Part shown: one piece after another, positions 42,417 to 61,213 of the stretch
Numbering within the stretch: position 1 is the first letter of the stretch
Layout: the number at the start of each line of letters is the position of its first letter
NCBI GenBank assembly: GCA_009746045.1
Contig: RPFO01000213.1
Location: forward strand, 2,460,834 to 2,524,833
Reading direction: 5' to 3'
Origin: Mesostigma viride
Lineage: Eukaryota; Streptophyta; Mesostigmatophyceae; Mesostigmatales; Mesostigmataceae
Length of the DNA stretch: 64,000 nucleotides
The notes under the pieces: model-generated
Told to the model about the DNA's origin: nothing
The model's database searches: none
The model's input: only the letters and a program-made list of their open reading frames with translations
Translations under genes and position numbers: made by a program

Positions 42417-44920
42417 ATGGCTATCACGAACAAGAATGTCGCTAAGAAGCTTACCTACAACGAGGATGATGATGGGCAGGATCGGCGGATGCCCAGAGAC
42501 AACAACAAGAAGCCGGCTGGCGATGCGGCCATTTCCAAGAAAAAGAAAAAGAACAAAAAGACTCACAATGGTTGCCAGGACGAGGGGACGGCGGCTGCAA
42601 AGCCGACCGACCTACCCCCCTCCCCTGCGAGGCCGGAGGCCGAGACGGCTCCCCCCGGGGAGACCGGCTTACCCTCGACTCCGGCGGCCGCCCCAGCCGC
42701 AACCACGGCTGGCGCGGCCATGGCTGCGGAGACCTCGGTGGTAAACCCCACTGAGGCTCCACAGTCCGGCCCCACGTTGCCATCTCTTCGGGAGCGTATG
42801 CCCCGTCAGACGGCCTCGGTGGCACCGGACGGGACGATTACCTTTCGTCCCGCCACATCAAACCTTAATGTCCCTTTCGCCCAGGGACACAACCACATTG
42901 AGCTAACGTTTGGGCGACCCTCTGCGTCCCTTCTTCGCAAGAAGAAGGACATGGAGAGTATTAAACTCGCACGGGTGGTGCGAAAACCTGTGGAACCCAT
43001 CGCGGACAACCAATGTCCGACGATGAGGTATCCGACACTGCCAGTCTCCCCGATGGGGAGACTGAGATCAATCTTACCCCAGCGCTCCTGGCGGTCGAGC
43101 AGGCCGCGCTGGTGGCAAATGAAGAACGCCGAGCGCGGCAGCGGGACCGAGAGGTCCGCCGAGAGGCGGCTTTTCGGCTCGCCGCTAAGCGGCAAGAATA
43201 TGAAGAGGAAGCCGCCCGTCGCCTGGCTACCCACCAGGCGATGGCGGACGCGTACCGCGAGGCCACCCAGCGGTTACGTGACCTCTAAAAAATGCTGACT
43301 ATCCCATGCACTATGCGGACAGTCAAGACCTGGCCGAGCTTGCTCGGTCAGCACACTTTAAAACCATGTCCTCCATCACCCAAGCCAGGGTCACGGAGGC
43401 CATCTTGGCCAAACATGGGGTGGTAGCTGAAGAAGCCCCCCCGCTGGAAACCACCAGCAAGAAACCCTCTCCCCCCCAACCCCTGCAGTACAAGGAGGGA
43501 CTGCTGGCCCTGGGCGAGGAAGGGCAAAGAGGCGGACTGTCCAGTCCGGCCTGCTATGATCATGGGAGAACCACTCCCTGACATACCCGAGGATGAGGCT
43601 GCCTTTCAGGCAGCCCTCCGGGAGCATGAGGTACGCAAGGAGATGAAGCGTCTCATGCGGGAGGAGGCCAGGAGGAGAGCAGAGGCAGACACCCCTGCCC
43701 GCCCCTCCACCGATGGGGCTGGACCCAGTGGGGTTACCCGGACACCCCCGGGCTCCCCCGGGCCACCATGACCCCCCTCCCCCTCCCCCACCACCCCAGG
43801 TTCGCCCTGTGGGTTGGGGCCCCCTCCCAACCAGGGGGGGTGGCCAGGACCCCAGGAGGCCCTGGGGGGAGGTGCAGAGGTGCCACAGGCACCCAACAGG
43901 CCTGCTGAGGCCCCCCCAAGGAGCGGGGATGTCCTGGAACAGCTCGCCATTCTCCAGGCCCAGCTGGCCTCGTTGCAAGATCAGCAGTTAACAGCTAACC
44001 AGCTGCAAACTGTCGAGGGCCTGCGCGCCCTGATGTCGCGGTATGAGCGGGGGACCATCAACCTGGACCCCACCCGCCTGCAACAAGCAACCGACGGCTT
44101 CTTGAGGGCCAACCCCCCTCTCACAGGTGTGTTTAACCCTCATAAAAAGGAATCCAAAATCAATATTGCTGGCTTGCCTGAGGGTCACACTGTTGAACAA
44201 GCTAAGCAATTTGTTTTTGCTTTGGAGTATGGGATGGAAGGTCTTAACCTTAGACATCAGTTTAAGGCTCTCAGGGCCTCCTCCACATTCCATCAATCAT
44301 CTCCTGCAATCAGAGCATTGATTCAAACCTATCAGGAACGTACCCTGACACCTGAAGCAGCCATTGAACAGTGGCCTACCTTTATCACTGATCTGAAACA
44401 GCTAGTGCTTACCAATAACCACATGGAAGCAGTAGAACGTTTCAACTGGCTTGCTGCATATAAGGTGAACAAGAATAACCTCTCTGGGGATGCAAAAACA
44501 TACAGGGTAATGATTGAGAAAGACCTTGAGCTTCTCAAGCTCCAACCAAGGTATCTCATCCACACCTGGCTAACAAAAGCTAATTTGCAACCTTCTGTCC
44601 TGGCTACCCTGCTTACAGGCCTCAAGTCCCTCTGGGACAACTTCAGAGCTGCCATGCTCTATATCGAGGAGGCAGTGGACCCCCTGGGTACTGGCAACCC
44701 AGGCCCAGGACCCCAAGGTCCAGGGTGTCCAAGGCCACAAACGCAAGGGGCAGGCCAGCCAGGGGGGGCACCCAAGACCCACAAGTCCTCCCACCAAGGG
44801 GGCAGTGGCTCTCAGGGGCGTGGCAACACGTGGCACCGTGTGCCCCTGCATGGCAACCCCAACAACAACAACAACAACAACAACACAGCACAACAACAAC
44901 AGGTCCCAGCAGGGCAATAA
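42417..44920 (+). pseudogene. Gag of the LTR retrotransposon, frame broken
   Basis: ATG 42417 (ACCATGG context) opens a Lys-rich N-terminus (KKKKKNKKTHNG). The frame shifts near 43012 by one missing base and ends at 43288. Short frames follow at 43306-43581 and 43556-43771. The long frame 43814-44920 holds the capsid-like helical part ('GLPEGHTVEQAKQFVFALEY', then 'QERTLTPEAAIEQWP') and a Gly/Gln/Asn-rich tail with (AAC)n. A Cys/His cluster at about 45129-45185 (CPGCWHARH ... C) may be a degenerate zinc knuckle. Homopolymer and AAC-repeat length changes explain most frame jumps. Confidence 0.65.
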
Positions 44921-44995
44921 CAACAACAGGTCCCAACAGGGCCAAAACAACAACAACAACAGGTCCCAGCAGGGCCAGAACCGGTCCCAGCAGGG

Positions 44996-45028
<33 letters not shown>

Positions 45029-45178
45029 CCAGCCTGGCAACCCTGGCCATAAGGTGCCTGAGGTGCTTCCAGAGGGCACGCAGGCACAACTGCCCCAACA
45101 ACGACTCCCTGCACACAACGTGGATCTCTGCCCGGGCTGCTGGCACGCACGTCATCCCCTGGGGCCTCCAGGCAGCCG

Positions 45179-46561
45179 TTGCAACAGGCCTCGCTACCAA
45201 ATCAATGTGAGTTCTCTCACCTTATGTACTCTGAGGATGATGATCTCATTACCATTGGGGATGGCAACCAGGGCATAATTGATTTTGAGGCAGCAACCTT
45301 ACTGTCCTCCCAACACCCTGTTCTGGAACCTTACATAAAAGCACTAACCCCTACTGTTGACAACTCCATAGATATCAAGGAGCTTGCTCATCAGCTGCAC
45401 CTAGCCATGGGTCATGAAACAGTGGCTGAGGAACTGGCCAGACGGCTGGGGGGTAGTAGCATGGGAAAACAACTCAGGAATGCAGTAAAACTGGCTAGAC
45501 AACACTGTCAAGAATGTCAGTTCAATAGCCCCAAACCTCAAAAATGGCATACTGCAACTCCTTCCACCAATAGGGGCATGATAGTGGGGGATGTGATGCA
45601 CATCAACAAAGATGTCCAACCCTACCTGATCCTAAAAGACTCATGGTCCAGGTTCACAGTAATGGAACCCCTACCTGGCATGTCTGCAGGGCAGCTACGT
45701 GTTGCACTCATGATTGCTTTACCCAGATTCTACCCAGTTGACAGAATTTTGCTTGATCAACAATTTTCTTGTCTGACTGACCTGGAAGGGTGTGAAGCAA
45801 TAGAGATTGCTGGGCTGGAAGATCATGAGGGTCAGGGGGTCATTGAAAGAACCATCAGATCTGTCAAAACCCTACTAGCCAAAAATCCTTCCAAGGATGC
45901 TACTTCAGGGGTCTATTGTGACAGGGCACTCTGGTGTCATGAAATGTGCACAACCCTAAACATGAGACCTGTCTTGCATGCCACGTGGGGTGAAGTAATC
46001 CCAGCAGGCCTGCAGGCAGGTGTATATCCCCCAGAGGTGATAGCACTGTACAACACTGCACGTGCACAAACCTCAGCAAAACTGGCAGAAAAAGATAAAA
46101 CCCATTCCAGGCCAGTATTCCAAAAAGGTGATCAAGTTCTCTATTACAAGGAAAACAGCTTTGGTAAGGTTGGAACTTGGCTAGGTCCAGTTACCATCCG
46201 TGGATTTACCAAAAACAGCAAGACCGTGGAGGTCAAGCACAATATCAATGGGAAGCGTCACAGGGTGAGCTGTCATAGAATTAAGAAGTATTATTCTCCC
46301 ATGGCAGACGTGCCTGGGGAAGAGTCTTTAAGCATGGACTCACTACTTCTATCTGGCAACTCCAGCATGCCCAGCAGTAGCTCTGAGCCACCAATTACTG
46401 CTGTTGACAGCACCACAGCACCCTCTGTGAACCCTTCCACCCTCAGTGAAGCCAGGCCCACTTCACAACCTGGGGATTGCTTAACCAGGCACGAGGTAGC
46501 TGGGTTGGAAGCATTAGCTCAGCCCCAAGGCACGAACCTGTCTGCCAACCTCCCGCTCTGA
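45179..46561 (+). CDS. Integrase region of the LTR retrotransposon
   Basis: From about 45390 the HHCC zinc-binding pattern HLAMGH ... CQEC is clear. The catalytic acids follow as VGDVMHIN (about 45588), DRILLDQQF (about 45740) and a Glu in GVIERTIRSVKT (about 45845), the D,D,E order of retroviral-type integrases. The C-terminal part has a small SH3-like basic segment (KKYYSPMADVPG). The frame is the same as the capsid frame before the AAC repeat. It ends at TGA 46561 and the next frame begins about 8 bases later. Confidence 0.75.
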   Translation: MQQASLPNQCEFSHLMYSEDDDLITIGDGNQGIIDFEAATLLSSQHPVLEPYIKALTPTVDNSIDIKELAHQLHLAMGHETVAEELARRLGGSSMGKQLRNAVKLARQHCQECQFNSPKPQKWHTATPSTNRGMIVGDVMHINKDVQPYLILKDSWSRFTVMEPLPGMSAGQLRVALMIALPRFYPVDRILLDQQFSCLTDLEGCEAIEIAGLEDHEGQGVIERTIRSVKTLLAKNPSKDATSGVYCDRALWCHEMCTTLNMRPVLHATWGEVIPAGLQAGVYPPEVIALYNTARAQTSAKLAEKDKTHSRPVFQKGDQVLYYKENSFGKVGTWLGPVTIRGFTKNSKTVEVKHNINGKRHRVSCHRIKKYYSPMADVPGEESLSMDSLLLSGNSSMPSSSSEPPITAVDSTTAPSVNPSTLSEARPTSQPGDCLTRHEVAGLEALAQPQGTNLSANLPL

Positions 46562-46568
46562 GGTCAAA

Positions 46569-48509
46569 TTGGCAGTCGCCTTGCAAGCACTACACAGGTC
46601 ACATAAGCAACAAGCTGCTGTGGCCGCAGGGTTGGCAAAAGTCTCAGCTGTGTGCACTAGTCAGGACCCCTGGACCCTGGCAATAGACACTCAGGCACAG
46701 GTCAGTGTGATCAGTGCACAAGCCATCCCTGGTCTTGAGATTGCACCTTCATTTTGGGCACGGGTGCAGGATTTCTCAGGCCAAAGCTCACTGGATGTAG
46801 TGGGACAAGTGATGCTCCCTATACTTGGTATTCAGACACCCTTCCAGGTGGTGGAGGGGTACTCTGGTAACACCTTGTTGGGGGAACCTTTTGTATCCTA
46901 TCCTGGGGTGCTTATCTCAGCTAATGAGCTCAGTGTCACAGGGGTGGGTGCAGTTCCTCTGGACCACTTTAAAATCCCTCTCTCCAGTATTGTCCCTGGT
47001 ATGGATGCTGTCATCAAGGCAGTCAACACTCAGTATGCACCAGGGGAGATCCCTGATCTGGACAAGTTAGTGCACAGCCAGTTCCTCCATCCCTCAGCCT
47101 TTGGGCTGGGTAAGTGGGACATAGCCATGCACTCACCCCACCAAATCTCCCACGTCATACAAGAATGCAAAACACAAAAAGGGTTTACCAAGTGGCTGAT
47201 GGCCATTGTCCACCAAGCCAGGCAGGAATGGGTCCTGCCCAACCCCAAAAACCCTCAATACAAACCGCCTGTCACCCCTTCATGGGACGTGCCAGAGGGA
47301 GCCAAAAAGCTCAGATTAAAATTTGTTCTCAAACAAAAACCACAAAAAGTGGGCTCCCCAATCTTCCATGCCAGACCATGTGTCACAGAATTAAAGGGGA
47401 CTCCACACTGCCAAAAGGGGAAACATACACACCTGGGCTGCAACAAACCTCACTCAGGATCATGCTCTCCCTATTCCTCCACAACCTCAATGCAGGCCAA
47501 GACTATGTCTGCAAAGCCACTGACATTAAAAGGGCCTTCCTCAGGGGGGACCCAGAAAAGGCTGAATCTGTGTGGAAAGGGAAGGTGTACGTGGTAGACA
47601 CCCCAGCTGTGTGGAAACCTTACATTGATGAGCCCCACCTTATCATCAACATTGGGGTGGAAGGGCTTGTCAGTGCCCCAAAAATTTTCAGAGACTCAGC
47701 AGAGGAAGTATTCAAAAAGCTCAAGGCCACGTATGATGACCTGGACCCATGCTTTTTTGTTGTACCCACCCCCTCTGGACTGCTGTTCTTTGTGTGGCAT
47801 GGAGATGACCAACTCATTTGTGGGCCTAGAGCTGAGGTGGAAACCTTTATTCAGCAGGTCCAGGAATCATATGAGATTGGCAAACAGGTGGAATTGAGCA
47901 CAACCCCCATCCAGTTCTGTGGCATCATGTTGCAGCTGCACAGGCAGCCAGATCAATGGGTCTGCTCTCTCTCTCCTCCTGCAGAATATATTCAAGATTG
48001 TCTAGATCTGCTGCATCACACCTGCCTCCCCTTACACATGTGTGCCACTGTTCAGGGCAAACTGGGGTGGTGGTCAGCCATCTGTGGGGCTCCCTTAGCT
48101 GTCATCAGCAGGGTCACCCATGATGTTCTAGTCAAATAAAATGCAGTCACATCAGGAAGTTGATCCATGACTGCCCCCCCTCATCCTCCATGGCCTGAAT
48201 CTGATGGAAGACATCCACATACACAGTGTCATGGACAGCTCCATGGAGAGCAGAACAATCAATCAGATGGGGGCACGGGAATCAGGGCTGTTTTTTCTCA
48301 CCAACAGGTCAGATTACATGTCCCTCACTTCCTGGTACAGCAGGCTACACCGCAGAAAACCTGGCAGCAGCAACTCAGCTGAATGTCGTGCTGTGGTGTC
48401 TGCTGCATTGCATGCTCGTTCCCTGCAGCACATGCTCACCTGGCTACAAACCCAGGCAGGCAGCACATGCAATGTCATCTCACATCTCTATACTGACAGC
48501 AATCTGTGA
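46569..48509 (+). pseudogene. Protease, reverse transcriptase and RNase H region, frame broken
   Basis: Protease: WTLAIDTQAQVSVIS near 46674-46720 with 'NTLLGEPFVSYPG' downstream, a retropepsin-like pattern (DTQA in place of DTGA). RT N-terminus: 'LKFVLKQKPQKVGSPIF' and a shifted frame from about 47390 with GETYTPGLQQTSLR, then ATDIKRAFLRGD (first catalytic Asp) and WHGDDQLI near 47796 where Copia RTs have YVDD. RNase H: SNSAECRAVVSAALHA and LYTDSN near 48370-48509. The frame changes near 47390 and 48150. The Copia-like RT and RH patterns are clear although the element is not intact. Confidence 0.7.
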
Positions 48510-49098
48510 TCAGTTTTCTAACCAAGAAATCTGTTTCTGCTGCTGTCCACACTGACCTGGATTGGGTGATCCTCAAACAGGAGGCAACCTACTTTCCAGC
48601 TGGACTCATGTGGAGATGAGGACAACCCAGCAGACGCTTAACGAAGCTGCGGGATGCTGCTGGCCAACAGTACCAGCTCCTCTTTCAGAACATGAACCCC
48701 TATGATATCAGAGTCAGTGTTTGAATAAATGACTGGCCATAGCACAGTACACAACCACCACACCCCCTTACCACAGCGATAGCTGCTGGGCGCCATAAAA
48801 TTCAACACATTCGTTGTGGGGTGTGAGTGCTGGCTAGGTCAGATTTGTATCCATTTGCAGCTTGAGGACACAAGCTTTGTATCCATTTACTTAATGTGTG
48901 CTTCAGTACCTGGCCAAACCAGCCAGCTGTGTACACCTTATTTAATGTGCAATATAACACCTGGCCAGAACAGCCAGCTGTAACCAACCTGGCTCAACCA
49001 GCCATGTCTCTTTTGTACCCCTAATCAACTTAAAAACAATAACAATAATGTTGGGGGTGCAGACCTGCATTAAGAAATAAATAATAAAACAATACTGG
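48510..49098. other. 3' non-coding part of the LTR element
   Basis: Contains a short repeated motif GGCCARACCAGCCAGCTGT (48911, 48962, 48990 region) and no further domain. Confidence 0.6.
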
Positions 49099-49569
49099 AG
49101 TTAGTCTCCATGCTTTGCTGTAGACTAAGTCTCAAAGGCATTGTGAATACAACGTATGAATAAGCCTTGTAAACCACGTTGGTATGTGAATATAAATACC
49201 ACGTGGGCTATGCAGATAGGATGCTAGTCGAGTCGCATACGTTTCCCTAGATAGGTACTTTGGGTACTGAGGTACGTGACAGATGTCAGTACCCAGTATA
49301 CGTAGTGTCCTGTCATTGGACGGTACTAGAGTATCCTAGATAGGGACCGTACTGCAGCGTGCATTGATTTGTGATCGCACGATGCAGTGACTAGGCAGCT
49401 ACCTGTCATCGTGCGGCCTCGGGCCAACGGTCTGCACCCAACGGTCACTGGCGGCGCAGCCGGTGAGAGGAACGTTGATAAAGGGTAAACCTATTTTCTA
49501 ATGAACCAAGCAATTCATTGCTCCAAGCTTTCAGTGTTCTCAAGCAATATATCCCACCGCATTCTAACT
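49099..49569 (+). repeat. 3' LTR
   Basis: Matches the 5' LTR almost base for base and has the same ends. The upstream purine stretch is weak (AATAAAACAATACTGG). Confidence 0.9.
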
Positions 49570-51090
49570 GGGGCTGGAGTTGCTGGGGCCGCGGTGGTCG
49601 AGGGGGTCGCCTGCCAGGGCTTATGGCCGACGTAGATGGCCGCCCCCTTCCAGTACACCGGCTGTCCCGCCTTGGTCTGCCGGAGCTGGAGGTAGGTCGG
49701 CCATAGCTCCCGTCGCCGTTGTTGCTGCGCCAGGGTCAAGTCGTCATCAAGGGTGAAGAGAGTCTTCTCGAGCCGCTTGCGGCGTCTGAGAAAAGAAATC
49801 TTGTCCGCCGGGGTCTTAAAGGTGAGAAGGAGCGGGGGCGGCCCGGCCTTACCCCGCGCGCGGGGAAGGCGGTGGGCGGCCAGCTCGATCTCACCAGTAA
49901 GGCCCATGCGATCAAGGATTTCTCTCTCAAAAGCACGCGCAAGCTTCTCGGAATTCTCACCTTCCTCCATCTTGAGATTCTTGACAATGACGTTGAGGCT
50001 GCGCTTGGCGAGCTCGGCCTCCTCGCGGAGGTCAAGCGTCTGCCGCTGGAGCTGGGCTGCGACGGCGGAGGTGGTGGAGGTGGTATGTTGCTTAAGCATG
50101 TCCGCCCAGGTCGTGATGGGAGGAGCATCGCCGGCCAGGCCAGCCGGGGCTGGCTTGGCGGCAATGTCCTTCACTGCCTGGGCGGTGAGGCCTGCTGTGT
50201 TCTGCAAGACCTCGATAGCGATTGCATTATCCTTGAGGCGCTGGTCGATGTCGCGGAGCTGGGCGGTGATGGAGTCGGTGGAGACGGAGGGGGGGGGGAG
50301 GTGGAGGCGAGGAGGGTGGCGGTGGCGGTGGGGATGGTGGGGAGCTCAGCAGCCAGCGTGCCGCCAAGTGCCGCCACATCTGCGGCAAGAGGGGTCACGT
50401 GCTGCTCGAAAGCTTCCTTGAGGAGGGTGCGGATGGAGGCTTCGGAGGGGAAGGGGGGCGGTTTGGGAGCCCAGATCTCGGATTCGGAGCGTCCAACAAG
50501 GGAGCAGAGGGCGAAGCGTTGAAGCTTGGGGCGAGGCATGCGGTGAATGATTGGGAGAGCCTCGGCGGGGTCGACAAGCTCGCCGCCACCAGGCCAGCGG
50601 CCACGGTTGTGGGTCGTGAGGTACACGCACATGGCTAGAAGCGAGGCGTGATTACCGTAATAAAAGTCTTCCATAATCCAAGTGGGGCTGCGCTGCCAGA
50701 AGCCGGGGCTGTTGACGTCAAAGGAGCGCTCTTCCCAGGGCGGCTCAGCAGAGCGACTGCGCTTAGGTTCAGGCGATGCTGATGGCGAGGCGAGCCCGGG
50801 AGGCTGGGCGAGCACCAGTGCACGACTAGTGTCACCGTTGCCATCTGGGCCGGTGGGCGAAGCTGCAGCCGAAGCTGCAGGCGTATTTTCATTGCCGAGC
50901 GCAGCCGCCAGGCTGCGTTGCGTCGAGAGGCGTTTGCTCATCGTATATTGCGTAATAGCGTCGGAAAATTATATCAGCATGTGCGTCTTAGAAAGACGAA
51001 GCGATTGTGATATTCACAGCTGAATTCGGCGCTCAAACGTGAAAGTTATGAGCTCCGACAGCCATGGCTACCTCGTGGCTCGTGGCTCGT
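49570..51090 (-). mobile_element. ORF1-only LINE-like element, copy 2 (most complete ORF)
   Basis: Minus frame 50941-50171 starts MSKRLSTQRSLAAALGNENT and carries a Trp-rich middle domain. One frame change near 50190 leads into 50207-49570 with the coiled coil ('LKQHTTSTTSAVAAQLQ'), VIVKNLKMEEGENSEKL, 'RLPRARGKAG', 'KISFLRRRKRLEKTLFTLDD', then 'LTLAQQQRRRELWPTYLQLR' and VYWKGAAIYVG. That C-terminal order matches LINE ORF1 proteins, which bind RNA and assist target-primed reverse transcription. The 5' UTR 50942-51090 includes (TGGCTCG)n. The 3' end continues at 41926-41483 beyond the LTR insertion. Confidence 0.7.
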
Positions 51091-51119
51091 GGCTCGTGGC
51101 TCGTGGCTCGCGAGAGTGG

Positions 51120-51716
51120 ATGCGGTGTTCAAACTGGGCTGGGACCACTAGGTCGGCCAGTGCTCAACATCTGGGTGTAGTTCGTGGCATGTTTCCCTAC
51201 CCTTTTAGGAATGTCCTTGGGGCCAGGCCAGGTCAGAATATGCCGCCCTGGCTAGCCAAGCCGCTGGGGGCCGGCCAGACCAAGTGCAGTGTCGACCTGG
51301 CTGGTGCGAGCAAGATGTCCTACAAATGCTATCCTACGCTGCCTAATCTCGTCCGAAATACGAGGCATACCCTGATACAAAGACTCTAATGACCTAGATG
51401 CTGGGAAAACCCTACATTCAGGACCTGTCGGAGCATCCTGTAAACCGTGCCGTCGAGCTTAGCTGCCATTGTGTCCGTGAGTGTCCACGCCTCGGCGCCA
51501 TAGGTAAGCACCGTGAGGACGATCGAGGACCTTGAAGAGCATGCGCTTGCGGTGCTTGCCCAGACCCTTCGAGCGCCAGTAGGTGGTGAGCGAACGGAGC
51601 CTAGCTGGCCCAGGCCAGGCCGATGCGGATGTCCATATCGTCGGCGGTGTCAGGGAGCATGCTCCCCAGCAGTTTGAAGCGGTCACGGAACGGGACCTCC
51701 GTCCCGCCTAGCAGTC
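51120..51716 (-). pseudogene. LINE reverse transcriptase C-terminal remnant
   Basis: Minus strand reads, with several frame changes, LRSLTTYWRSKGLGKHRKRM, then VLTYGAEAWTLTDTMAAKL, a YRMLRQVL block, and ISDEIRQRRIAFVGHLAR. The 'YGAE.W.LT' and 'RR.. F.GH..R' motifs are typical of the region after the RT palm in many non-LTR elements. It abuts the 5' end of ORF1 copy 2. It is the only RT trace of a LINE in the window. Confidence 0.7.
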
Positions 51717-52327
51717 AATCTCAATCCTTGACGGATTCAAGGACATCGCTCAATCCTCCCACATGCAGATCAAGACAATGAGCACACTCCACACGTACTG
51801 TGCCCCAATTATGTTCAAGACTACTGAATGAATTAACTTCTCGGATCAGCTGAGAAGGAAACCAACCGTAACTTGGGTTTGGTAACAAAAGCTCTGGTTG
51901 CACTAGCATGCATACGCTAGGAACACTTGCCCTGATCACGCGAGGTTGTTTTTAGCTCAACCCTCTAGGTCTCGTGACGCCAGCCATAATTCTGCAGCCA
52001 TAATTGATTTCTGGCCTGCGCTGGTTGTCTCCTTGATAATTCTTAATGTCCACAACCACACATATCCACCTCCATTCATTTCCATAATCCTGAACGATTC
52101 GGTCGACAAACGCGGATAAGATAACAGCAGGCTCGAGCTACCATGGTCCGGTTTCTTCCAGATTTCTGGCCTGCGCTGGTTGTCCCTTTGATACTCTTGC
52201 CTGGAACATAATTAGTACAAATGGAGTACTGACCGGACAGTAGTTACAGTACAATCTTGCATCCCTTTAGACTAAGTACATTACTGTCCACGTTCGAGCA
52301 CACACACCCAAGCAGAAAATTCATAAA

Positions 52328-60337
<8,010 letters not shown>

Positions 60338-61213
60338 GTTGGGGTGGTGATGAAATTCCGAGCTAATTATCCTTGCTTCGATACACTAACTGGCTTTATG
60401 TGCAGAGGTCAGCTTCGTCTGGGGCCCCGCAATATGCACATTGTAAAAGTCGAAGGATATGCAAGCAGTCAAGCTTTGGATAGCCTTCTATGCTTAAATA
60501 AATTATGCTATGCCACCACGCTCGATGACATTAAAGGGCAATCCAATTAATAGTGGGCAATCCAAAAGACCGAGTAGATTGATAGTGGCCTCTGGGCACT
60601 GTAAAGCCAGAGTTGCGTACAAGATACTTCAATGCACTCACAAGGCACTCGCGTCATAAAGTGAAGTTCTGGTTTAGGCTGGGGAATGGCTGCCACGTAG
60701 CGTATCTTGCAGAGGTATGATTTGTGCTTGGCCCCAGGCTTGGCCCCGCAGATTTCTTTTTGCGGCGAAGCCGTGGTTCGTCCACACGGAGGGCGCAGGT
60801 CTCTGCGGACGTGGACGCACCTGAGGGGTTTTAGGAGACTCTGACCGTCCACTTTCAGCAGTGCACGGTGTGGGGTGCTTCTGCCCCACGTTCAGAATAC
60901 GGCTCAATCTAAGGCTTCAGGGCAGCCTCATGCACTTTGAAGTGCGCGCGGCGGGACCCAGGATGGAGAGAACCCGTGAAGGGTCCGCGCATGGCAGGAC
61001 TGCAGAGTGCAGAGTGCATGAGCTCCATGGAACGGCAGCAATTTGCCATTTTGTGTGCACATGGTCGCACGAGAAAGCAACAATGGTGGGTTAGCGTACG
61101 AAGTGATACGCATGATCAGTTAAGGTGGTCGGAGAAGTGGCGTTATATGACGCATGCGTGTGAATCCGTGGTATCAACTTTCTTAGCGCCGGGGGTCGAC
61201 CCGGCAGTAGGAA
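60338..61213. other. Intergenic region between divergent genes
   Basis: Separates the minus-strand nuclease start from the plus-strand Gly-rich frame and so should hold two promoters. No TATA box or repeated element is clear to me. Confidence 0.5.

Larger units (their letters stand above)
41922..49574 (+). mobile_element. LTR retrotransposon, 7.6 kb, with 5-bp target duplication
   Basis: LTRs of 472 bp (41927-42398) and 471 bp (49099-49569) differ at only a few positions, so the insertion is young. They begin AGTTAG and end CTAACT, a perfect 6-bp inverted repeat rather than TG...CA. The flanks show GGGGC on both sides (41922-41926 and 49570-49574). The target is the 3' part of a LINE ORF1 element. 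Internal domains in order are gag, integrase, aspartic protease, reverse transcriptase and RNase H. No good tRNA primer-binding match is seen after the 5' LTR. Confidence 0.9.
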
